From Clostridia bacterium (GTDB lineage Bacteria > Bacillota_A > Clostridia > Oscillospirales > CAG-272), in contig JAFXWT010000211.1 in NCBI GenBank assembly GCA_017542695.1, forward strand, positions 1 to 17,192: DNA of 17,192 bases, read 5' to 3'. The notes below the pieces were generated by a model. The model ran no database searches. It had not been told where the DNA came from and was given only the letters and a program-made list of their open reading frames with translations. Numbering within the stretch: the stretch's first letter is position 1; each line of letters begins with the position of its first letter. Positions 6,624 through 14,089 of this stretch are shown piece by piece. The translations under genes were made by a program, and so were the position numbers.

Positions 6624-7462
6624 ATAATGAACTGACTACTTACAGCGAACAAACTTTCGAAAAAATCAAACATATCAATGAAAACGGGCAAGAGTATTGG
6701 CTTGCAAGAGAGTTACAGCTGGTTTTAGATTACACACAATGGCGGAATTTTAATGAAGCAATAGATCGCGCAAAAATCGCCTGTAAAAACAGTGGATTCG
6801 AGCCGTCTGACCATTTTGCTGACGTTAGCAAAATGGTCGAGCTCGGATCCGGTGCGGAGAGGGAAATAGAGGACTATATGCTATCGCGCTATGCCTGCTA
6901 TTTAATTGTAATGAATGGCGATCCGAGAAAAGAGGTAATCGCTGTTGGACAATCATATTTTGCTGTAAAAACGCGTCAGCAAGAGCTTATCGAAAACTAT
7001 GAAGAATTGACCGAAGATCAGAAACGCTTGGCAATTCGTAACGAAATGAAAAGGCATAACGTAGCTCTTGCGGATGCCGCTCATGATGCCGGTGTAATTG
7101 AGCCGAAAGATTATGCGATTTTCCAAAACAAAGGATATCAAGGTTTGTATGGTGGTTTGGGAGCAAAAGAAATCCATGCGCTTAAAGGCTTGAAGAAAAG
7201 CCAAAATATCCTTGACCACATGGGTAGTACTGAGTTGGCGGCAAATCTATTTCGTGCAACACAAACGGAAGAGAAACTTCGCCGAGAAAAAATTCAAGGA
7301 AAAGAAGCTGCAAATCAGGCTCATTACAGTGTTGGACATAAAGTACGTCAAACAATAAAAGAACTTGGCGGGACTATGCCGGAAGATCTGCCCACGCCGG
7401 AGAAGAGTATCGAGCAAATCGAAAAGGAGCAGGAAAAGAAAAAAATTGCGGAGAAAAAGTGA
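6620..7462 (+). CDS. dinD: DinD-like protein (BRO-N type domain)
   Basis: This 280-residue protein is close in length to E. coli DinD (274 aa) and has its typical features. The N-terminal BRO-N-like domain includes GQEYWLARELQLVLDY and the conserved W-x-N-F-x-A-I-x-R-A-K run. The middle contains the DHFADVSK and LSRYACYLIVMNGDP segments, and KGYQGLYGG lies further on, before a charged, helical C-terminus. E. coli DinD is damage-inducible and inhibits RecA filament activity. Here the gene overlaps hsdM by four bases and has GGAGG ten bases before its ATG, so it follows the R-M promoter, with no LexA box seen nearby. A role in handling breaks made by the restriction enzyme is inference. Confidence 0.88.
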   Translation: MNNELTTYSEQTFEKIKHINENGQEYWLARELQLVLDYTQWRNFNEAIDRAKIACKNSGFEPSDHFADVSKMVELGSGAEREIEDYMLSRYACYLIVMNGDPRKEVIAVGQSYFAVKTRQQELIENYEELTEDQKRLAIRNEMKRHNVALADAAHDAGVIEPKDYAIFQNKGYQGLYGGLGAKEIHALKGLKKSQNILDHMGSTELAANLFRATQTEEKLRREKIQGKEAANQAHYSVGHKVRQTIKELGGTMPEDLPTPEKSIEQIEKEQEKKKIAEKK

Positions 7463-7474
7463 GGAGGATTTAAA

Positions 7475-8125
7475 ATGACATACGAATCAATTATGGAAAA
7501 ACTAAATGCTTATAAAAAATTTAGCGTTGCCGAAGAAAAAGTCACTGGGAATAGCATACAAATTAAACTTAATAACGGAGCAATCATCAATTGTTTTAAC
7601 AATGGTAATCACAATGTTCAAGGAAAAAATATACAAGAGGTAAAAAATTTTCTTGATGGTTGTGGTAATGTTTCAAACAAAAAGGTATTTGTTGTTTATG
7701 GGCACGATGAAATTGCTCGAACACAATTAGAAGCGTTGCTTCGTCGTTGGGATCTTGATCCAATAATATTGGATCAACAGGCATCTGCAGGGCAAACAAT
7801 AATCGAAAAACTGGAAGAATACGGAGCTGATGTGGGATATGCGATTATTTTAGCAACGCCGGATGATGAGGGAAAAGCAAAGACGGAAAGCAATTATAAA
7901 GCGCGTGTACGGCAAAATGTTGTTCTTGAACTTGGTATGTTTCTGGCAAAACTCGGAAGAGAAAAGGTTGCAATATTGTTGAAGGAAGATTCTAATTTTG
8001 AAAAGCCTTCCGATATACAAGGTTTAATCTATATTCCTTTTCAGAACAAAGTTGACGAGGTTTCCATCAGCCTAATTCGAGAATTATCAAGACAGGGTTT
8101 TTCTATCGATTCCACCAAAATATAA
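7475..8125 (+). CDS. TIR-like nucleotide-binding effector (PF10137-type)
   Basis: This 216-residue protein has a C-terminal TIR-like domain (about 68-212) of the kind found in Cap12/Pycsar effectors and other predicted nucleotide-binding proteins. The first strand is KVFVVYGHDE (70-79); ATPDDEG lies at 127-133, and the RQNVVLELG helix holds the conserved glutamate E152. In relatives this glutamate is the NAD-cleaving residue. The N-terminal 65 residues form a separate small domain with an INCFNNGNHNVQGK strand-turn-strand, reminiscent of the TBP-like domain at the start of RNase HIII. The ATG has GAGGAGG (7461-7467) that overlaps the dinD stop. It lies between hsdM/dinD and hsdS on the same transcript. 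NADase activity is inferred, not shown. Confidence 0.85.
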   Translation: MTYESIMEKLNAYKKFSVAEEKVTGNSIQIKLNNGAIINCFNNGNHNVQGKNIQEVKNFLDGCGNVSNKKVFVVYGHDEIARTQLEALLRRWDLDPIILDQQASAGQTIIEKLEEYGADVGYAIILATPDDEGKAKTESNYKARVRQNVVLELGMFLAKLGREKVAILLKEDSNFEKPSDIQGLIYIPFQNKVDEVSISLIRELSRQGFSIDSTKI

Positions 8126-8138
8126 AAGAGGGATTGTT

Positions 8139-9428
8139 ATGACACAACAAATAAGAAGCCGAATTGAACAAATTCGTCGGGGCGAAATACCGAATGGGTA
8201 TAAGAAAACCGAAGTCGGCATTGTGCCGGTGGAGTGGGATGAAATAAAATTGTCTGATGTTCTTAAAAAACAAAAAAACAAAAACAACGATAATAAAATA
8301 CACAACATACTGACCAATTCTGCGACACAAGGGATAGTAAATCAAATAGATTACTTTGAAAAACAAATTGCAAATGATGATAATACATCAAATTATTATT
8401 TGGTTTTCAATGGCTGTTTTGTCTACAATCCTCGAATTTCCACATCGGCTCCATGTGGACCTTTTAATAGATATAGTGGTCAAGAACCAGGAATAATGTC
8501 ACCGTTATATGATGTTTATGTTTTCGTTGGAAAATCGCAGAGTTATTCGGATTTCTTGTCACTATACTTTTCTTCATCTAAATGGCATAGCTATATGAAC
8601 AATATCGCAAATTATGGGGCAAGAAGTGATAGAATGAATGTGACAAGTGAGGCTATGAATAAAATGCCGTTACCACTTCCACCTCTTCCCGAACAGAAGA
8701 AAATCGCGGAGATTTTGGAAACGCAGGATCGCGTGATCGAGCTTTGCGAGAAGAAAATCGAGCAGTTGAAGAAACTAAAAAATGTGTTCCTACAAAAGAT
8801 GTTTCCGAAGCCCGGTAGTACCGTTCCAGAATGGCGTTTTCCGGAATTCAAAGAAGATTGGGAACAGCGTAAGTTCAATGAAATCTATGAAAAAAACGAT
8901 GAGCGCAATGAAGGACAGTTTTCTTGGGATAAAACTATTTCCATATCTTCGATGACTTTTAATGAGAATGGAAACGGGGCTTCAGACGAATCGCTTGCAT
9001 CATATAAAGTTTTAAGAATTGGCGATGTTGCATTTGAAGGGCATACAAGCAAAGAGTATAGATATGGTCGATTTGTATTAAATGACCTTGAAAACGGCAT
9101 AATGTCGCCAAGATTTACAACTTTACGTCCTATTGTTGACCAAGATTACGACTTCTGGAAGTATTATATTCACGATGAACGAGTAATGCGAAGCAAGCTT
9201 GTCAACTCCACAAAAGCCGGGACAATGATGAATGAATTAGTTATTGATGATTTGTTCAAGCAGGATATTCTTGTTCCAGCAATCGATGAGCAAAGAAAAA
9301 TTGGTTTAGCATTACGCAACATCGACAACCTTATCACCCTTCATCAGCGCAAGTGTGATGAGGAAAAACAAAAAAAGAAAGCCTTGATGCAGCTTTTGCT
9401 GACAGGAATAGTGAGGGTAAAAGTATGA
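8139..9428 (+). CDS. hsdS: Type I specificity subunit HsdS (two TRDs)
   Basis: This full-length S subunit (429 aa) decides which bipartite DNA site is methylated or cut. The order is: N-terminal lead (IPNGYKKTEVGIVPVEW, 17-33), TRD1 (about 34-176), central conserved helix (LPPLPEQKKIAEIL, 180-193, running to about 222), TRD2 (about 235-385), and a distal helix (about 386-425) rich in E, K and Q. The two helices would set the spacer between half-sites. GAGGG (8128-8132) precedes the ATG by six bases. The stop overlaps the next start by four bases. TRD1 contains an A-rich run (8265-8284, coding for K/Q/N). No stretch shared with the half-S gene is long enough to suggest recombination between them. 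Confidence 0.94.
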   Translation: MTQQIRSRIEQIRRGEIPNGYKKTEVGIVPVEWDEIKLSDVLKKQKNKNNDNKIHNILTNSATQGIVNQIDYFEKQIANDDNTSNYYLVFNGCFVYNPRISTSAPCGPFNRYSGQEPGIMSPLYDVYVFVGKSQSYSDFLSLYFSSSKWHSYMNNIANYGARSDRMNVTSEAMNKMPLPLPPLPEQKKIAEILETQDRVIELCEKKIEQLKKLKNVFLQKMFPKPGSTVPEWRFPEFKEDWEQRKFNEIYEKNDERNEGQFSWDKTISISSMTFNENGNGASDESLASYKVLRIGDVAFEGHTSKEYRYGRFVLNDLENGIMSPRFTTLRPIVDQDYDFWKYYIHDERVMRSKLVNSTKAGTMMNELVIDDLFKQDILVPAIDEQRKIGLALRNIDNLITLHQRKCDEEKQKKKALMQLLLTGIVRVKV

Positions 9429-9802
9429 AATTAGAACTTGTATTTAATTATCTTAAAAACCATAAACAAAGCGACGTTCACAAAATAGCAAAAGATTTGT
9501 GCATTTCTGAAAAAGATTGTTTGTCGATGGTGCTTGAGTTGCAAGCACGTGGCGCCATTCAAGAATATGTAACAAGGTTGGATGATAACGCAAACAGCTG
9601 TTATTATTCAATTCGAAAAAATGAATTTCATGACGACTCAGAGTTTTGTGCTTGCAAGAATCGGCGTTCCATAACATCCGATACCGAATCAAATGAGTTT
9701 GGATATTGGGATACGTGCTGTGTATGTGGAAAACACATTGAATATGGGTTCCACCACTATAATCACTATGATGGCGAAGATCATGACGATATTGATATTT
9801 GA
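9425..9802 (+). CDS. Small winged-helix protein with a C-terminal cysteine (zinc) site
   Basis: This 125-residue protein is of unknown function. Residues 1-50 read as a winged-helix domain (VFNYLKNHKQSDVHKIAKDL, then a helix ending ELQARGAI). The C-terminal part has C75-x-C77 and C98/C99-x-C101-G-K, with a histidine cluster after it (HHYNHYDGEDH), a likely metal site. The pattern W-D-x-C-x-x-C-G-K-x-I-E resembles short zinc-ribbon tails seen in other hypothetical proteins. Its ATG overlaps the hsdS stop (ATGA), so it is translated with hsdS, and hsdR follows after 67 bases. It could be a DNA-binding regulator of the operon or a restriction accessory; nothing in the sequence decides between them. 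Confidence 0.8.
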   Translation: MKLELVFNYLKNHKQSDVHKIAKDLCISEKDCLSMVLELQARGAIQEYVTRLDDNANSCYYSIRKNEFHDDSEFCACKNRRSITSDTESNEFGYWDTCCVCGKHIEYGFHHYNHYDGEDHDDIDI

Positions 9803-9842
9803 AATAAACGAAGATGACATTAGACTAATTAAAGAAATATAG
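9783..9842 (+). CDS. Possible 19-codon frame before hsdR
   Basis: An ATG at 9783, out of frame within the end of the preceding gene, opens MTILIFEINEDDIRLIKEI and stops 27 bases before hsdR. The composition is protein-like, but no clear ribosome binding site precedes it. It could be a leader peptide coupling the two genes, the remnant of a longer C-terminus reached by frameshift, or chance. Confidence 0.2.
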   Translation: MTILIFEINEDDIRLIKEI

Positions 9843-9869
9843 CGTAAAATAAGAAATAGGGGATAAACC

Positions 9870-12800
9870 ATGAGCTATAAATCTCAATCTGACCTCTATT
9901 TAGAGGATAACATAAGCAAATATCCGGCGATTGAACTGCTATGCAAACTGGGATATGAATACATATCACCGGAAGATTGTATGACGCAGCGCGGGACGCT
10001 TTATAATGTTTTGCTGAAAGATATATTGCGTCGTCAACTTGCAAAAATAAATGAATTTGAGTTTGACGGAATACGGTATAAGTTTTCAGCCGATAACATA
10101 GAAAAAGCGATCTTTGATTTGGACGAGCCGCTCACAGATGGACTAATCCATACAAGCGAAAAGATTTATGATTCATTGATGCTTGGAAAGAGTTATCTTG
10201 AAAAGCTTTCCGACGGCTCATCAAAGAGTTTCAATCTGAAATATATTGACTGGGATAATCCGAACAATAATGTCTTCCATGTGACGGAAGAATTCTCCTG
10301 CGACAGTTGGGACAAGCAGAAAAATGCTCGCCCTGATATTGTGCTGTTTGTCAACGGAATACCGTTTGCTGTAATTGAGTGTAAATCTCCCGTGGTGAGC
10401 GAAGACCAGGCAGTTGAGCAAATGATACGCAACCAGGGCAAAGATTATATTCCTCAACTTTTCAAATATGCGCAGATCGTTATGGCAACCAACAAAAACG
10501 CCGTCAAATACGGCACATGCGGTACGGGCAAAAACTTTTGGTGCATTTGGCGTGAACAGGATACCGAGTGGCAGAATAAATTGATTGATCAGTATGTGGT
10601 GGGCAGAGAACCAACATTGCAAGATCAAAATATCATATCTTTGCTTTGCCCCGAGCGACTGATGAAACTGACGAAGTATTTTGTCCTTTATGACGCGAAC
10701 GTTAAGAAAATAGCGAGGTATCAGCAGTTCTTTGCGGTTGAAGAAATCATTAAAACAATCAACACAAATGACTCTGCCGGCAATCGCCAAAGCGGTGTTA
10801 TTTGGCATACTCAGGGAAGCGGCAAGTCGCTAACCATGGTAATGGTTTCAAAGTACATATTGGAAACGATGAGCGCTTTGAATCCGCGTGTGGTGATTGT
10901 TACCGACCGAAAAGAACTGGACAAGCAAATTGCAAAAACGTTTTCTCACACCCGTCTTTCACCCGCAAGAGCGACAAGCGGAAAGCATTTGATTGAACTC
11001 ATCAACAGCGGCAAATTTGATATTATTACTTCTATTATTAACAAATTCAATACCGTGGAGAGCTGCGGGCTGAAGAACAATTCAAGAGATATATTTGTGC
11101 TCGTGGATGAAAGCCATCGCTCGAATTATGGTTCGCTTGCTGCGAAAATGCGTATTGTTTTTCCGAACGCCTGCTATATTGGCTTTACCGGCACGCCGCT
11201 TATGAAAAACGAAAAGAGTACTCTTGCTCGTTTTGGTAAACTGATTCACAAATATACGATTAAAGACGGCGTGGAAGATAAGGCAATTGTGCCGTTGATC
11301 TACGAAGGGCGTTTTGTTGAACAGAATGTAGATGAAAAGAATATTGATCTGTGGTTTAGTCAGGTGACAAAAAAGCTGAATGACGCGCAAAAAGCCGATC
11401 TGCGTGATAAGTGGAGTACAATGAAAAAACTCGGATCAACAAATGCGCGCATTAAGAGTATTGCGCTGGATATCAATCAGCATTTTCTTGAGGGCTATAA
11501 AAATACCGGTTTCAAAGCGATGCTTGCCTGCAATTACAAAAAAGATGCTGTTAGGTATCAAAAATGCTTTGAACTATTCGGCGATTTGAATACTGCCGTG
11601 GTTATTTCCGCTCCGGATATGCGTGAAGGTATCGAAGAAGTTGACGAAAGCACAGATGATATGGTGGTGGCGTTCTGGAGCAAGATGATGCAACAGTACG
11701 GCAACGCTGATGACTATGAAGATACACTGAAAAATAAGTTTATCGATGGTGAAATCGATATTATGATCGTGTGCAGCAAACTGCTAACCGGTTTTGATGC
11801 GCCGCTCACACAAGTGTTATACATAGACAAAGAGCTGAAGGATCACGGACTTTTACAAGCTATTGCGCGTACCAATCGTTTGTGCGATGGCAAAGATTTC
11901 GGACTAATTGTCGACTATAGAGGGCTGATAGCAAAACTTGATTCAGCCATGGAAATGTACAGCGGAGCAGGTCTTGAAGAATTTGATTCGGAAGACCTTA
12001 AAGGAACCGTTGTCGATATTATGGTATATGTCAGCCGTCTCCGTGAAGTTTATTCGCATATTTGCGACGTATTTAAGCCAATCAATAATTCAAATGACAC
12101 AGAAGAAATCGAAGTGTTTCTTGCAGATGACAAGATTCGTGGTGAATTCTATGATGCATTGTGCGTATTCGGAAGAGCTTTGAATATGGTGATGAATTCC
12201 GAAAAAGCATATGCGGCATTTGATAAAGCGGAGATTGAAAAATATCAGTCAGCATTTGTTTTCTATTCTAAAGTTCGCAGAAGTGTGAAAATTCGCTATG
12301 CAGACATGATCGATAACAAAGAATATGAAGCGCAGATGCAGAACCTTCTTGATACACATTTATCGGTTGTAGGCCTTAAGCAATTGACAAATCCTGTGGA
12401 TATTCTTAATGAGGATGATTTTGAAAAAGAACTTCAGGAGCTTAGTTCTTTGCGTTCAAAGGCAGATGCTATTCTTTCTCATGTCACAAAAAGCATTAAA
12501 GTAAACCGAGATGAAAATCCTGCTTACTACGACAGCTTTTCTAAAAGAATTAAAACAGCACTGGAAGATTATAAAAATCGAGTCATTACAGAGGCAGAAT
12601 ACCTTGACAAGATGAAATCAATACTTGCAGATTATCGCAAGGGTACAACAAATATTGTTTATCCAGAGAAAATCAAAGGGAATCTGCACGCGCAAGCGTT
12701 CTATGGTGTAATCGCCGCCATCTTGGATGATGTTATTGATATTGGAACCAATGTGGAAACAGTATCGGATATTTCACTTGAGATCACGAAAATCATAGAA

Positions 12801-12974
12801 AATCATGATACTGTTGACTGGCAGACAAATAAAGATATTCATAACAAAATCGCGCAAGACATTGATGATCTGTTTTACGATTTAGAGAAAAAACACGGAT
12901 TCAGAGTGGATTTTGATACTATCGATAAGATTATCGAGAACATTATTACTGTTGCGCTCAGGAGATTCAAATGA
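9870..12974 (+). CDS. hsdR: Type I restriction endonuclease subunit HsdR
   Basis: This is the motor and nuclease subunit (1034 aa, normal length). The N-terminal nuclease domain has the PD-(D/E)XK residues D155 and E170-C-K172, in the segments ARPDIVLF and AVIECKSP. The superfamily 2 translocase follows: Walker A TQGSGKS (314-320), VDESH (412-416), GFTGTP (438-443), TGFDAP (640-645) and QAIARTNR (663-670). A long helical C-terminal region should bind the M2S core. The ATG at 9870 has AGGGGA six bases upstream. All catalytic motifs are present, so the enzyme is expected to be active. It shares four bases with the metallopeptidase gene. Confidence 0.96.
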   Translation: MSYKSQSDLYLEDNISKYPAIELLCKLGYEYISPEDCMTQRGTLYNVLLKDILRRQLAKINEFEFDGIRYKFSADNIEKAIFDLDEPLTDGLIHTSEKIYDSLMLGKSYLEKLSDGSSKSFNLKYIDWDNPNNNVFHVTEEFSCDSWDKQKNARPDIVLFVNGIPFAVIECKSPVVSEDQAVEQMIRNQGKDYIPQLFKYAQIVMATNKNAVKYGTCGTGKNFWCIWREQDTEWQNKLIDQYVVGREPTLQDQNIISLLCPERLMKLTKYFVLYDANVKKIARYQQFFAVEEIIKTINTNDSAGNRQSGVIWHTQGSGKSLTMVMVSKYILETMSALNPRVVIVTDRKELDKQIAKTFSHTRLSPARATSGKHLIELINSGKFDIITSIINKFNTVESCGLKNNSRDIFVLVDESHRSNYGSLAAKMRIVFPNACYIGFTGTPLMKNEKSTLARFGKLIHKYTIKDGVEDKAIVPLIYEGRFVEQNVDEKNIDLWFSQVTKKLNDAQKADLRDKWSTMKKLGSTNARIKSIALDINQHFLEGYKNTGFKAMLACNYKKDAVRYQKCFELFGDLNTAVVISAPDMREGIEEVDESTDDMVVAFWSKMMQQYGNADDYEDTLKNKFIDGEIDIMIVCSKLLTGFDAPLTQVLYIDKELKDHGLLQAIARTNRLCDGKDFGLIVDYRGLIAKLDSAMEMYSGAGLEEFDSEDLKGTVVDIMVYVSRLREVYSHICDVFKPINNSNDTEEIEVFLADDKIRGEFYDALCVFGRALNMVMNSEKAYAAFDKAEIEKYQSAFVFYSKVRRSVKIRYADMIDNKEYEAQMQNLLDTHLSVVGLKQLTNPVDILNEDDFEKELQELSSLRSKADAILSHVTKSIKVNRDENPAYYDSFSKRIKTALEDYKNRVITEAEYLDKMKSILADYRKGTTNIVYPEKIKGNLHAQAFYGVIAAILDDVIDIGTNVETVSDISLEITKIIENHDTVDWQTNKDIHNKIAQDIDDLFYDLEKKHGFRVDFDTIDKIIENIITVALRRFK

Positions 12975-13690
12975 AAAGAACAATCGAACTGGACGGAAGA
13001 TTAGTTGAATTTGAGCTTGAAAGAAAGAATGTTAAAAATTTAAATCTGCGTATCAAAGCAAATCAAAGTGTCTATGTGTCGGCAAATCATAGGGTTTCTG
13101 AACATATAATTGAAGATTTTTTGCAAAGCAAATCTGATTATATACTAAAAGCGCTCGACCGATATGCTGAAATGTCAAAATATGCTCCGAAGCCTAAGTT
13201 ATATGTTGATGGTGAATCATTTCGTATCCTTGGACATGATCTACGGTTGAAAGTCATGGAAGGAAAAAGAAATACCGCCACCTCGGATGAATCTTTTATC
13301 ATGCTGACGGTAAAGGATTTGACCGATCATGATCTGAAACAGCGCACAATGGATAACTGGTTAAAGAGGCGGTGTAGGGATTGTGTTCACGATGTATGTG
13401 AAACCGTATACCCAAAATTCCAAAAATATGGGGTGGAGTTTCCGGAAATAAGAGTGAGAAATATGGTTTCCCGTTGGGGAAGTTGCCAACCAAAAAGAAA
13501 AGTTCTCACATTCAATATTGCATTGTTAGAAGCACCGTTATCCTGTATTGAATGTGTGGTCACACATGAATATGTTCACTTTTTACAACCAGATCATTCG
13601 CAGAAATTTTATCAATATCTAAGTATGTTTATGCCTGATTGGAAAGAGCGAAAAAAAGAACTTGAGAAGACTTATTATTTTTTAGAATAA
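12971..13690 (+). CDS. YgjP-like zinc metallopeptidase domain protein (DUF45)
   Basis: This 239-residue protein belongs to the YgjP/DUF45 (SprT-like, M48-related) group. It has RWGSC (168-172) and the zinc-binding HEYVH (199-203) with a third ligand H209 in PDHSQKFY, which is the family signature. The usual form is HELxHL, so Y-V at the variable positions is a mild departure; both histidines and the glutamate are kept. N-terminal beta-rich residues (about 1-100) are typical of the family. It is coupled to hsdR by ATGA overlap and is the last gene before the terminator. YgjP-like genes are often found beside type I R-M genes. Their substrate is not known; a housekeeping role in protein turnover after DNA cleavage is speculation. 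Confidence 0.9.
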   Translation: MKRTIELDGRLVEFELERKNVKNLNLRIKANQSVYVSANHRVSEHIIEDFLQSKSDYILKALDRYAEMSKYAPKPKLYVDGESFRILGHDLRLKVMEGKRNTATSDESFIMLTVKDLTDHDLKQRTMDNWLKRRCRDCVHDVCETVYPKFQKYGVEFPEIRVRNMVSRWGSCQPKRKVLTFNIALLEAPLSCIECVVTHEYVHFLQPDHSQKFYQYLSMFMPDWKERKKELEKTYYFLE

Positions 13691-13765
13691 TCTTTTTTGA
13701 TTTCTTGTATCTTGCACAAAACAAAACCAGCCGATTCATTCGAGTTGACACATTCAAACAAAAAT

Positions 13766-13808
13766 CCGTCCTTTTGCCGGTAGAAATGCCAGCGAAAGGC
13801 GGTTTTTT
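13766..13808 (+). terminator. Rho-independent terminator of the R-M operon
   Basis: The arms CCGTCCTTTTGC (13766-13777) and GCGAAAGGCGG (13792-13802) pair with one bulged C and two G-U pairs. Six T residues follow at once (13803-13808). It lies 75 bases after the last stop codon of the operon. Confidence 0.8.
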
Positions 13809-14021
13809 ATTGGACGTATTTGCTAAGTCCATTATAGTCGGTTGATAATCTTAATTAAACCGTGCAATTTATTTGGTGGTTGAGTTCGGTTTAATGTATT
13901 TTATCATTGCGCGGCAGTTAAACTGAGTCTCAAAAGAATACTAAAAGGTCTTAAAAAGAGGTGTATGAAAAGTTTTTTGCAAAAAAGAAAAAATTTTTAT
14001 TCGATTTGTCTTCCAATCTTA
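13809..14021. other. Gene-free region, candidate oriT or operator
   Basis: No credible gene was found. The main structure is the 9-base inverted repeat ATTAAACCG (13854-13862) and CGGTTTAAT (13887-13895), 24 bases apart, with a smaller ACC/GGT pair inside. MobV relaxases use an origin of transfer with inverted repeats that usually lies close upstream of the mob gene; here the relaxase starts 1.2 kb further on. No nick sequence like that of pMV158 could be matched, so the oriT reading is only a possibility. Confidence 0.3.
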
Positions 14022-14027
14022 TATAAT
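14022..14027 (+). promoter_or_regulatory. -10 box of the mobilisation gene cluster
   Basis: A perfect TATAAT lies 62 bases before the ATG at 14090. No good -35 box is found 16-18 bases upstream (the best is TTCGAT at 14000-14005), so the promoter may depend on an activator or be weak. Two palindromes follow directly downstream of the expected start site. Confidence 0.45.
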
Positions 14028-14042
14028 ACATGCAACACAAAA

Positions 14043-14075
14043 ATAACAACATTGTTATAACGAAACTTGTTTCGT
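14043..14075. promoter_or_regulatory. Two tandem 16-bp palindromic operators
   Basis: ATAACAA-CA-TTGTTAT (14043-14058) and ACGAAAC-TT-GTTTCGT (14060-14075) both have perfect 7-base arms around a 2-base centre and are separated by one base. They lie between the promoter -10 box and the ribosome binding site (AAAGGAGG, 14076-14083), a position suited to repression. A third palindrome of the same geometry precedes the gene at 14455. Confidence 0.65.
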
Positions 14076-14089
14076 AAAGGAGGCTTTAT

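Noticed and set aside
4475..9428. Phase-variable inversion or recombination between the two S genes
   Set aside because: Both genes are on the same strand, no matching inverted repeats were found by eye, and there is no recombinase gene next to them.
10221..10808. Antisense frame of 195 codons inside hsdR
   Set aside because: hsdR motifs run without break through this region; the antisense frame has no start signal or recognisable domain.
13965..14060. A 31-codon frame after AAGAGGTG in the gap before the mobilisation genes
   Set aside because: It runs through the -10 box and the first palindrome of the next gene and its composition is simply that of A+T-rich DNA.
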